Assembly: GCA_012523595.1 (NCBI GenBank)
Contig: JAAYIG010000188.1
Span: 1-33,404, forward strand
Direction of reading: 5' to 3'
Length of the DNA: 33,404 nucleotides
Source of the DNA: Fibrobacter sp.
GTDB taxonomy: Bacteria; Fibrobacterota; Chitinivibrionia; Chitinivibrionales; Chitinispirillaceae
In this document: in pieces, positions 24,656 to 32,826 of the stretch
How positions within the stretch are numbered: position 1 is the stretch's first letter
Layout: each line of letters opens with the position of its first letter
Notes under the pieces: generated by a model
Databases searched by the model: none
Told to the model about the DNA's origin: nothing
The model's input: the letters and a program-made list of their open reading frames with translations, nothing else
Made by a program: the position numbers and the translations under genes

Positions 24656-25699
24656 GTGGTGAGTAATACCGATAACGCTTTTATTGCCGGAAGCAGCGGC
24701 AGGTTTATTATTGACAACCGCTCTTTGAGGCAATTGCGTGGCACACCTTGGAGAAAAATCGATCTTCGTTTTTTCCTTTTAGCACTTTTGTCTATTCTAA
24801 TCCATTCCGCCCTGATTTACTACACAAACAAGATAGAGGTAAAGAAGGTGGAAGTAGTAATCGAGGAGATACCTGAGCGTTTCGCACGCCTGATAATTGA
24901 GAAACCCATCCCAAAAACAGAGAAAAAAGCCACAGGAACTGCTGCAGGTCCCGCAGAAACGAAGGTCGAGACAGAGCAGAAGTCCTCTGAGGTCAAATCT
25001 TCTGCGCCTGTCAGTCGTGCACAGGCTCAGAAATCTGTTCAGGCAAGGACAGCACGGGTAGAGGAAAAGATCCGGACTGTTGGAGTTCTGGGGATGCTTA
25101 CAGGTGTGGGCACAACTGCCAAAGGGCCCTCGGTTGTTGATGTACTCGGCTCGATGAAAGACCGGAAGGAAAAATTCACCGATCTTGATGCCGCTCTGGC
25201 CAACATGAGCGGACTTCAGAAGACACAGGAGGTTGACGTCCTCAACCGGAAACTGGTGAAAAGTAAGGACCTGGTTGTTTCCCACAGACAGGAAATAGAC
25301 GATCTGATCGCAAATGTCGGTGGTGCCAAAACAATGGAGCTGGCAAAAAAAGGTGAATTTCTGATCCAGCGGCCTGAAAGTATCGAGGGAGCCGCATCAT
25401 CGGATGCCAAGAGAGATTCTGACGTGATAAACTCCGTAGTGGCATCTCATAAAACAAGTATCAGGATGAGCTATGAAAAGTATCTCAAGCGTGATCCTTC
25501 TCTATCAGGAAAAATAACTGTCAGGTTCACCATTTCAGCATCAGGAAGTGTTACGATGGTCAAAGTACTGGAGAACACAACCGGAAATACCGAGCTTGAG
25601 AACGAAATAATGAGAAAAATAAAAATGTGGCAGTTTGAACCGATTGCTGAGGGAGATGTTACGGTCTCCTATCCATTCGTGTTTATGACTGCCGGTTAA
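24656..25699 (+). CDS. TonB-like energy transducer with AgmX/PglI-type C-terminal domain
   Basis: A 347-residue protein. A short cytoplasmic start is followed by one membrane helix (about 40-58, FFLLALLSILIHSALIYY). A Lys/Glu/Ala/Pro periplasmic linker follows, then a segment VGVLGMLTGVGTTAKGPSVV, then a TonB-type domain (about 258-347: VASHKTSIRMSYEKYLKRDP, LSGKITVRFTISASGSV, VTVSYPFVF). The YEKYLKRDPSLSGKITV pattern is characteristic of the AgmX/PglI C-terminal family from Myxococcus adventurous motility proteins. GTG 24656 follows GAGGAG by 5 bases; GTG 24659 (spacer 8) is equally possible. It probably transmits motor motion to periplasmic TPR or outer-membrane parts. Confidence 0.88.
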   Translation: MVSNTDNAFIAGSSGRFIIDNRSLRQLRGTPWRKIDLRFFLLALLSILIHSALIYYTNKIEVKKVEVVIEEIPERFARLIIEKPIPKTEKKATGTAAGPAETKVETEQKSSEVKSSAPVSRAQAQKSVQARTARVEEKIRTVGVLGMLTGVGTTAKGPSVVDVLGSMKDRKEKFTDLDAALANMSGLQKTQEVDVLNRKLVKSKDLVVSHRQEIDDLIANVGGAKTMELAKKGEFLIQRPESIEGAASSDAKRDSDVINSVVASHKTSIRMSYEKYLKRDPSLSGKITVRFTISASGSVTMVKVLENTTGNTELENEIMRKIKMWQFEPIAEGDVTVSYPFVFMTAG

Positions 25700-25730
25700 A
25701 TAAAAGCGGGATCTACCCTGCGAGGCTTTG

Positions 25731-26624
25731 ATGCTTAAGATATTCAGAGCAATAGTGTTTCTGGCAATTATCAATCTTCCGTTGTACGGAGCGATTATCA
25801 GGGCCGGCCACGTAATTAACATTCAGGTGATGTCCAACCCTGAGTTTTCCGGACAGTACATTGTGAATGAAAACGGTACAATTGAGTACCCTCTGCTAGC
25901 CGATCAGATCATAACAAACATAACCACATCCGAACTGATGAATGAACTTACTTTGAGACTCGCACGACATATAGACAACCCTCTTGTTCTGGTATCAATT
26001 GTCGAGAAACCGGAAATTACTCTTACAGTTCTGGGGCAGGTTCTAAACCCAGGTCCGGTGAAGGCTATTCAGGGGGCTACCATACAGGAAGCAATAAAGC
26101 TTGCTGGTGGAGCGCTGGAGAAAGCTGATCTGTCCCGTGTTAAAATTGTCCACAAGGGCAATCCCAGCTCCGAGGAAGTTTATGATTTGTTAAAATTCAT
26201 GGAGGAGGGAGAACTGGAAACCATGCCCAAGCTGGAAAACGAGGACATGGTGGTAGTCCTTGCCCAGGAGCGATCAAAGAAAGTCAAGGTTATCGGTTCG
26301 GTTCAGAAGCCCGGGCTATTTGATCTTGAAGAAAAAATGAATGTGTTCGAAGTGATTTATCTTGCCGGAGGGCCGGTAGAGAAGGCGGATTTGACAAAAG
26401 TAAGGAGAATCTCCCATCACGAAAACTCAAAGGCCGTTGAGGAGGTCCTCGATATTCAATCTTATATCGATAAGGGGCAGATGGAACAGATACCTGCTGT
26501 TTACGAAGGTGATATCATAATTGTCTATTCCAAATGGTATGACTGGAAGACAATACTTTCGATTTTGAACAATACACTGCTTTTTATTGTTACGATTCAG
26601 ACCTTTGCCAATCTTTTTAAATAG
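25731..26624 (+). CDS. Second Wza-type polysaccharide export protein, compact form
   Basis: A 297-residue export protein. A signal peptide (MLKIFRAIVFLAIINLPLYG) precedes a Poly_export domain (IRAGHVINIQVMSNPEFSGQ to NPLVLVSIVEKPEITLTVLG). Two SLBB repeats follow (VLGQVLNPGPVKAI with LAGGALEKADLSRVKIV, and VIGSVQKPGLFDLE with LAGGPVEKADLTKVRRI). It ends in a hydrophobic helix (ILSILNNTLLFIVTIQTF) like the outer-membrane helix of Wza. It is about 230 residues shorter than the paralog at 3002-4597. ATG 25731 is chosen, with GAGG 5 bases upstream; a TTG at 25728 is also in frame. Wzc follows after 2 bases, the standard export pair. Confidence 0.9.
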   Translation: MLKIFRAIVFLAIINLPLYGAIIRAGHVINIQVMSNPEFSGQYIVNENGTIEYPLLADQIITNITTSELMNELTLRLARHIDNPLVLVSIVEKPEITLTVLGQVLNPGPVKAIQGATIQEAIKLAGGALEKADLSRVKIVHKGNPSSEEVYDLLKFMEEGELETMPKLENEDMVVVLAQERSKKVKVIGSVQKPGLFDLEEKMNVFEVIYLAGGPVEKADLTKVRRISHHENSKAVEEVLDIQSYIDKGQMEQIPAVYEGDIIIVYSKWYDWKTILSILNNTLLFIVTIQTFANLFK

Positions 26625-26626
26625 AT

Positions 26627-28789
26627 ATGACTTCAATATCAATAGAGAAGTTTCAGACAAACACCGGGTTTAAAGACTATCTTGCGGTTATATTCCGGAG
26701 GCACTGGATAATACTCCTCTCATTCTTAAGCGTCTTTCTCTCGACAATCTATTATGTATTTCAGATCGAAGATATATACGAATCATCTTCCACACTGGTC
26801 ATAGAGGAGCATAGTGCCGTAGTCAATCAAATGATAAATGTTAACAGAAATCTCAGTTTTTACGAGGGTATTCTTGCCAGCCGTACTTTTCTGCAGTCTG
26901 TGCTTGACAGTATAGGGATGAATAATTTTGAACGCGTTTTTCCCAGAATTACGAAAGACGAGGCGCTGAAGTATATCCAGAACAGTCTCTCCCTTCGTAA
27001 AACTACCTTTACATCGTTTCTCAATCTGGTTGCACGCGCCAAAACAAGTGACCTTGCTTATCAGATCTCTTTTAAAGGGACCGAAATATTCCGTACCCGT
27101 TGTCAGGAGGTTGCCAGTGAGGAGTCGCGCAGGGCTCTTTTTGAGATTGAGAAACAACTGGAACTTATAAGGAAAAAACTGGAAACCGCGGAGCAGGATT
27201 ACCGGACATTCAGTGATAAGACCGGTCAAATTCATGAGGGGACAACACCAGAGCTCAAAACACTTCAGGATGCTTACGCAAGCGGTCTGGCTCAGATCGG
27301 ACTAAAGCAGGCTGATCTCGATGCTGAAAAGAAACAGCTCACCAACCTGGAGCGCAAATTTACTCCTGCAAGCAATATGCGTTCACCGGAGTACTCCCAA
27401 CTGAGGGCAAAATTAAGCGAGCTGGAAAAAGAGAGGCTGCGTCTTGAGGGTCTTGGGATCAGACTGGCGGGTGTATCCACAATTGACAGAGAGATTCAGG
27501 ATATAGAGAACCGTCTGCTCGAGTTCAAACAGACCAAGAGCAGCAGTCCGATAGATCCGGCAACAATGCGTCAGTGGCAGGAACTGCGTAAATCGGTTTT
27601 GACCAAAGAGGGGGAGCTTGAGCTTTTCAAGCGGCGTCTCGAATCTTATGAAAAAGCAATTAAATCCTACAAAGCAGGAAATCCTGATATTCTCTCTCAT
27701 TCACTGGAGCTGCTCAGACTTAAAAGAGCCAAGGAGATTTACGAGAATGTCTATAACATTCTGCTTGAAAAAGCAGAAGAACAGAGAATCAGGAGTGCAT
27801 CAAGTTCTGCCGGTATAAAGATTGTGGATCTTCCAGTAAAGCCACGGGATCCGATTCCGAAGAATGAGACAAGATTTTACCTGCTTGGCGCATTTCTGGG
27901 GCTTGCGCTTGGCCTGGGGCTGGCTTTTCTTATTGAGTTCAATGATACCACTATTAAAAGCAATGATGACATCGAGAGATATCTGGGCCTTTCGGTCCTT
28001 GGGACAATTCCCCATATAGCCCACATGAAGAAAAACGAAGTAGAGCTCCGCCGCCGCTCATCAATATCCCGAAAAGGCACCTCTGTACTCCATTATCCCA
28101 GACAGGTCTTTAATTTTGAAGGTGATGATTCTGTTACGACAGAATCTTACAGATCCCTGAGGACAAATTTATCATTTGTAAGTCCTGACAAACCTCTGAA
28201 AACAATTGTCCTTACTTCCGCAGGTCCGTCTGAAGGAAAATCTCTGACTATCTCCAATCTTGCAATGGCGTATGCTCAGATGGGAAAGAAGACTCTTCTT
28301 ATCGACACAGACCTGCGGCGTCCGGTACTCCACCACATCTTCAATACCAAACGAGAGCCTGGCTTTACTGATCTTTTCATGGGGAATCCCGATTACGACC
28401 GCGTTACCAAATGCACCGAGAAAGACAACCTTTTTCTGATCTCAGCAGGAATGTTCACCCCCAACCCGGCCGAACTGCTGGGTTCTAACCGTATGATTCA
28501 GATTATTGATTATTTCCGCAACCATTACGACATAGTATTTTTTGATACTCCACCGATTGTAGCCGTGACAGATGCAACGCTTCTGGGTACTAAAATGGAT
28601 GGACTTCTGATAGTAATCAAATCTCACCATACCGACCGGGATATCGCACTCAGAGCGGTAAACACAGTACGCAATGTTGGCGTGAGAATACTTGGAGCGG
28701 TTCTTAATGATATTAATCTTTCACATCGGTATTCCAGTTACGGATATTACAAATATTACTACCATTATTACAAATCGAAAAAAGACTAG
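26627..28789 (+). CDS. Wzc-type bacterial tyrosine autokinase / polysaccharide co-polymerase
   Basis: A 720-residue inner-membrane protein that controls polymer length and export. The Wzz domain has helices at about 25-45 and 425-445 with a long coiled coil between. The cytoplasmic BY-kinase domain (about 500-710) shows Walker A GPSEGKS, Walker A-prime LLIDTDLRRP, Walker B FFDTPP, and a C-terminal tyrosine cluster of nine Tyr within 15 residues (YSSYGYYKYYYHYY). This is the single-polypeptide form typical of Gram-negatives. Cyclic phosphorylation of the tail should alternate assembly with the export protein encoded just upstream. No phosphatase of the Wzb type is in the window. Confidence 0.95.
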   Translation: MTSISIEKFQTNTGFKDYLAVIFRRHWIILLSFLSVFLSTIYYVFQIEDIYESSSTLVIEEHSAVVNQMINVNRNLSFYEGILASRTFLQSVLDSIGMNNFERVFPRITKDEALKYIQNSLSLRKTTFTSFLNLVARAKTSDLAYQISFKGTEIFRTRCQEVASEESRRALFEIEKQLELIRKKLETAEQDYRTFSDKTGQIHEGTTPELKTLQDAYASGLAQIGLKQADLDAEKKQLTNLERKFTPASNMRSPEYSQLRAKLSELEKERLRLEGLGIRLAGVSTIDREIQDIENRLLEFKQTKSSSPIDPATMRQWQELRKSVLTKEGELELFKRRLESYEKAIKSYKAGNPDILSHSLELLRLKRAKEIYENVYNILLEKAEEQRIRSASSSAGIKIVDLPVKPRDPIPKNETRFYLLGAFLGLALGLGLAFLIEFNDTTIKSNDDIERYLGLSVLGTIPHIAHMKKNEVELRRRSSISRKGTSVLHYPRQVFNFEGDDSVTTESYRSLRTNLSFVSPDKPLKTIVLTSAGPSEGKSLTISNLAMAYAQMGKKTLLIDTDLRRPVLHHIFNTKREPGFTDLFMGNPDYDRVTKCTEKDNLFLISAGMFTPNPAELLGSNRMIQIIDYFRNHYDIVFFDTPPIVAVTDATLLGTKMDGLLIVIKSHHTDRDIALRAVNTVRNVGVRILGAVLNDINLSHRYSSYGYYKYYYHYYKSKKD

Positions 28790-28799
28790 TGGTTTTTAA

Positions 28800-30605
28800 A
28801 TGTCTACCAGAGCTGAGCGCTCTTTCTCACAGGAAAAATTCCAGTCAGGCCAGTGGAAAACACGCAAGGTTTCCATCAGACCAGGCCTGCTTCGATCATT
28901 CGCTGATTTCATCTCTCTGAAACGCAAAGGTGTCGACCACCTTGCATCCAAGTGCTTTTCCTTTCATAAAGTGGTAGATTTCGGCTGTGGAACCGGTGCT
29001 TACAGCAGGTGGTTTATTGACAGATCCCGATCTACAGTTCTGGCAGTAGACTGGTCAATAGAGGCATTGAAATCTGCCCGGTTGAATGATAATTCCGGAA
29101 AAGTGATTCCTGTCTGTGCAGATTTACATCTTCTGCCTTTCAAGCACGAATCTATTGATGCTCTCTTTTCTGTTGATGCTCTCGGTCATCTCTCTAACCA
29201 GGAAAGAGCTCTCGATGAAATATCAAGAATTTGCAGACCCGGTGCTCAACTTTTCCTGCACAGTGAATGCGGAGATTACAGAAAAAGGTGGCCCGATAAT
29301 ATTCTTCTGAAAAAAAGTGGAATCGATTACCTCGCCAGGCTGGACGGGCATTTTTCAATCCGCCAGTCCAGTGAACTTCATGCTTCACTTTGCAGACGAT
29401 TTGAGGTGAACAGGTCCTGCAGTCCTGCCGGTATTTTTGGATGGATTCTTGGATACCCGGAGAAATACCGTCTGGCATTTAAACATGCCCGTTTCCATCT
29501 TCTGTTCCTTCTTACATCTTTTTTTACACTGATAAAAAAGCTTCCGCTTGCAGGTCTGATATTCAGACTCTTAAACTCCATAACAAATAAAATAGAGGTG
29601 ATCTGCGGAATCGAGGGGGGGGGATCATTCTTTGCCCATGCCCGTAAACCATACAAAGAGGTCTCTTTTTTCCATAGTGACAATTTACCAGTTGATATAA
29701 TAATTCCTACCTACAAACGATCGGATTCAGTCTCAAAGACAGTTGATTTGATCCATAAACAATGCCGTCCCGGGGATTTCCTGTATATAGTCTGGCAGGG
29801 TGATGAGCCTCCGGTGGTACCGGTTTCAAACCAGGTACGCCTTCTCTACTCTCCCACACCAAATCTTCCACTGGCCCGTAACACTGGATTAAAAGCAGGG
29901 TTCAATCCTGTGGTCATTTTTCTCGATGACGATATAATACCTGATGCCAATCTGATTGATATGCACAGGAGATGCTACCTTGATAAGTCAATAGGAGCCG
30001 CAGCAGGTTTTACAGATGACCCTGTATTCGAAGGCAAAGCAGAAACACCTCCATGGTTTGATATCATAAATGGTGAAATACATCAGAATTTCTCGCTCTC
30101 CAAAAGCCAGTATGTAGTGAGTTTAATGGGCGCCAATATGTCTTTCCGGAGAGATGTATTGGCAGATATCGGTGGATTTGATGAGAATTTCAAGCACAAT
30201 GCTCTTTTTGAAGAAGTGGACTGTGCTTTCAGAGTGATGAAAGCAGGGTACAAAATCTGGTACTGCGCTGAAGCCAGACTTACTCATCTGCACAATAACA
30301 GTGGCGGATGCAGGTCAGATAAAAGATACAGATATCTTTTTCACAGCTTTGCAAACACAGCGTACTTTCTGTGCAAATATTCTCCCCGCAAATCTGCTCG
30401 TTCATCGACTAATTTCTGGAAATATCGTTTGGAGTACCTCTCAAGAAAACCCTTAAAAATCAATTCCAGCAAAATGAGACACGATCCATTTGCAGTTATT
30501 GCCGGATTATGCGGAGCCGGTGCTGGTCTTGCCAGGTTCTTTCTTTATGGAAAAAGAATCGGGCTTCCTTCTCAAATCCTGGAAGAACAGGAATCCTGCA
30601 AATGA
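28800..30605 (+). CDS. Methyltransferase / family 2 glycosyltransferase fusion
   Basis: A 601-residue two-domain enzyme. Residues about 10-210 form a class I SAM-dependent methyltransferase (VVDFGCGTGAYS at 58-69, acidic VLAVDWS, SVDALGHLSN). A helical or membrane-associating linker lies at 215-270. Residues about 297-560 form a GT-A glycosyltransferase: VDIIIPTYKRSDSV, Asp-Asp-Asp at 376-378 in IFLDDDI, and LMGANMSFRRDVLADIGGFD with FEEVDCAFRV. The N-terminal part may methylate, and the C-terminal part transfer, sugars of the exported polymer. A run of nine G at 29615-29623 codes for part of the linker and is a slippage risk. Overlaps the next gene by ATGA. Confidence 0.88.
   Translation: MSTRAERSFSQEKFQSGQWKTRKVSIRPGLLRSFADFISLKRKGVDHLASKCFSFHKVVDFGCGTGAYSRWFIDRSRSTVLAVDWSIEALKSARLNDNSGKVIPVCADLHLLPFKHESIDALFSVDALGHLSNQERALDEISRICRPGAQLFLHSECGDYRKRWPDNILLKKSGIDYLARLDGHFSIRQSSELHASLCRRFEVNRSCSPAGIFGWILGYPEKYRLAFKHARFHLLFLLTSFFTLIKKLPLAGLIFRLLNSITNKIEVICGIEGGGSFFAHARKPYKEVSFFHSDNLPVDIIIPTYKRSDSVSKTVDLIHKQCRPGDFLYIVWQGDEPPVVPVSNQVRLLYSPTPNLPLARNTGLKAGFNPVVIFLDDDIIPDANLIDMHRRCYLDKSIGAAAGFTDDPVFEGKAETPPWFDIINGEIHQNFSLSKSQYVVSLMGANMSFRRDVLADIGGFDENFKHNALFEEVDCAFRVMKAGYKIWYCAEARLTHLHNNSGGCRSDKRYRYLFHSFANTAYFLCKYSPRKSARSSTNFWKYRLEYLSRKPLKINSSKMRHDPFAVIAGLCGAGAGLARFFLYGKRIGLPSQILEEQESCK
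29615..29623 (+). repeat. Poly-G tract (G9) inside the fusion gene
   Basis: Nine consecutive G encode Gly273-Gly275 with flanking bases, exactly between the methyltransferase and glycosyltransferase domains. It is the longest G run I noticed in the window. Gain or loss of one base would truncate the product after the methyltransferase domain. Confidence 0.8.
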
Positions 30606-31708
30606 GAGTGGTGTGGATTTATCCCAAAATTGAGCGCTGCGGAATTTCAATTCATGCCCGTCACTACATCCATGCCCTGAAAAACCATCTGGACATTTTG
30701 GAAATTGACACAGATGATTTTTACTCAGACAACCGGCAGAACATCCAATTACTGGATTCCGCCGATCTGGTGCATCTTCAGTATGAATCATCTTTTTTCC
30801 TAAAAGACAGGAATGATTTTTTCCTCAGAACACTGAGCAGAATCAATAAACCGCTACTTGTCTCTCTTCACGAGGTTTACCGGGAATTTCCGGGAGTATT
30901 TGCGAGAAGCAAAATTTCGGGACCGTTGTTTTTACGGGTGATCCGGAGACTTATTTACGATTACAGACACCCCGCACAGACCGCTTACAGAAAGCATCTT
31001 GGAAAAAACTTCGGGGCTGACCTCGTTCTCGTTCACCATCATTACCACAAGAAGATACTTACAGAAAGTGGAGCTGATCCTTCCAAAATAGAGGTACTGG
31101 CACTTCCAGTAAAGATTTCCAGTGAATCTATTCCCTTTAAATGGACATCTGATCATGAAATCCACCTGGGGTCAACTGGTTTTATAAATCCTCAATTTAA
31201 CTATGATCTGCTTTTTTCAATACTCAAAAAACTTGACAAGAAATGGCGTTTCACATGGATCGGAGGGATTAGAAATTCTGAACAGCAGGAATTATTTAAC
31301 CGAATCATGAGTACCTTAAACCAGAACGGATGGGATAATCAATTCAGAATAACCGGATGGGTCAGTGAGGAAGAGCAGAGCAGATTTTTAAAAGAGCTCG
31401 ACATCTACATGGCGCTTTTCTCAAACCGTGCATCATCTGCGAGTCTTAATCGGGCAATCGGGGCTCTTATACCAATTATTGCAACTCAACTTCCTCTTAC
31501 TGAGGAAATCAACTCCCCGCACTGCAGTCCTCTTGTTGTAATTCCACCTGAGTGTGAATCTGCCATAGATGCGATCAATTCAATTTTGACCCGGAAAGGT
31601 TTCAGAGAAAAACTGCTGCAAAATGTTGGGAAATATGCGGAAATCCACAGTTACAGTGCCATGTCTTTAAAACTGGTTGAAATTTACAGGGGATTATCAG
31701 CAAAATGA
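30602..31708 (+). CDS. Glycosyltransferase, GT-B fold (GT4-like)
   Basis: A 368-residue protein. The N-terminal half has VVWIYPKIERCGISIHARHY (donor/acceptor loop) and VHLQYESSFF. The C-terminal half carries GSTGFINPQFNYDLLFSIL, FTWIGGIRNSEQQELF, and RITGWVSEEEQSRFLKELDI, the usual nucleotide-sugar half of GT4 enzymes. The region where an E-x7-E motif is expected is divergent (SLNRAIGALIPIIATQLPLTEE), so classification is tentative. The ATG overlaps the fusion gene stop; an upstream frame from 30509 only duplicates that gene. It would act in the cytoplasm, adding one sugar of the repeat unit. Confidence 0.8.
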   Translation: MRVVWIYPKIERCGISIHARHYIHALKNHLDILEIDTDDFYSDNRQNIQLLDSADLVHLQYESSFFLKDRNDFFLRTLSRINKPLLVSLHEVYREFPGVFARSKISGPLFLRVIRRLIYDYRHPAQTAYRKHLGKNFGADLVLVHHHYHKKILTESGADPSKIEVLALPVKISSESIPFKWTSDHEIHLGSTGFINPQFNYDLLFSILKKLDKKWRFTWIGGIRNSEQQELFNRIMSTLNQNGWDNQFRITGWVSEEEQSRFLKELDIYMALFSNRASSASLNRAIGALIPIIATQLPLTEEINSPHCSPLVVIPPECESAIDAINSILTRKGFREKLLQNVGKYAEIHSYSAMSLKLVEIYRGLSAK

Positions 31709-32790
31709 ATATTCTCTGGGATCTGCGCTTATTTTCATTCGGGTATGGCAGCCGTGGTGCAGGCAGGTTTACGGAGGCACTAACAAAAGCAATCATTGAA
31801 TGTAATGATGATTTCAGGATTTTCGCCTGGGGCGATAAAACGAAGTTCCACAATTCAATACTGGAAAATAAACTGGAATGGATCCCTTACCGGATCAGTA
31901 ACTGGAAAAGTGACCTTTTCACTATCCCTGCTTTGATTTTAAAGCATAAAATCGACCTTTTTCATTACTGGATCGCGCTTGGGCCCAAATGGCAGATTGG
32001 CCTTGGCCTGTTTAATCCCTGTGCTACTGTTGCTACGCTTTACGATCCGGGAGTTGAACTGTGGGATATTCCCTTTCTTAAAGCAGTGAGAACAAGCCGA
32101 TACTGGAAAATGCAGAAGAGACTGATAAAATCAACAGACCGCTTTATCTGCATATCCAAGGCGACACTATCCGGTTTCGCCGGAATTTTTCCATCATTAA
32201 AGGACAGAATGCAAACCATATACATGCCTCTTACGGATAGCCGTTATAAGGGGAAAAAACGCGATCCCTATCTCATAACTCTGGGAGGCAGCATTCATAA
32301 AAACTGTGCCCGTGTCGTAAAGGCATTTTCCATGATCAAGGATTCGTTTCCCCATTACAAACTGCTGATACTGGGTAAAATAGACAGGAAAGAAGAGAAT
32401 CTGGAGAGTGTTACGGAAAATGTATTTTTTGAAGAAAATATGGATTTTTATCATCATCATCTCACCCACGCGAGTGGCCTTCTCTTCTTTTCTCTTTACG
32501 AAGGACTTGGAATTCCACCGCTGGAGGCGATGAGTTACGGGTGTCCGGTTGCAGCATCCAGGATACCATCAATTGAGGAAACCTGCGGTGAAGCAGCCCG
32601 GCTCGCAGATCCACTGCAAACAGAGGCTATTGCGGATGCGATAAGTGATCTGATCATTAATAATGACTTATGGGCTGCCCGTTCGATGGAAGGTGCATCG
32701 AAATACAGGGAACTCAGTAAAAACTCCGGTACAAACTGTATTGAGATGTATCGTGAGTTGCTTTGCAATCGCAAGCATGCTGTTCTGTGA
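31705..32790 (+). CDS. Glycosyltransferase family 4 protein
   Basis: A 361-residue GT-B enzyme. An N-terminal glycine-rich segment GYGSRGAGRFTEAL marks the acceptor side. The C-terminal half contains ITLGGSIHKNCARVVKAFSM, YKLLILGK, and the GT4 signature SLYEGLGIPPLEAMSYGCPV, with the two glutamates of the E-x7-E motif spaced eight apart. Retaining mechanism is expected from the family. It overlaps the previous gene by ATGA and is separated by 36 bases from the next. It contributes a further sugar to the polymer; donor and linkage cannot be read from sequence. Confidence 0.88.
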   Translation: MNILWDLRLFSFGYGSRGAGRFTEALTKAIIECNDDFRIFAWGDKTKFHNSILENKLEWIPYRISNWKSDLFTIPALILKHKIDLFHYWIALGPKWQIGLGLFNPCATVATLYDPGVELWDIPFLKAVRTSRYWKMQKRLIKSTDRFICISKATLSGFAGIFPSLKDRMQTIYMPLTDSRYKGKKRDPYLITLGGSIHKNCARVVKAFSMIKDSFPHYKLLILGKIDRKEENLESVTENVFFEENMDFYHHHLTHASGLLFFSLYEGLGIPPLEAMSYGCPVAASRIPSIEETCGEAARLADPLQTEAIADAISDLIINNDLWAARSMEGASKYRELSKNSGTNCIEMYRELLCNRKHAVL

Positions 32791-32826
32791 CTACTGCTTT
32801 AATCAGTATTATAGTATACTTTGGAT

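Noticed and set aside
24797-25285. 162-codon minus-strand open frame inside the TonB-like gene
   Set aside because: A Cys- and Leu-rich mirror of the Lys/Glu linker codons; no start signal or family pattern.
22665-25699. Standard Tol-Pal or TonB-ExbB-ExbD iron-uptake operon
   Set aside because: No tolA, tolB, pal or TonB-dependent receptor is present, and the transducer ends in an AgmX/PglI-type domain beside giant TPR proteins.
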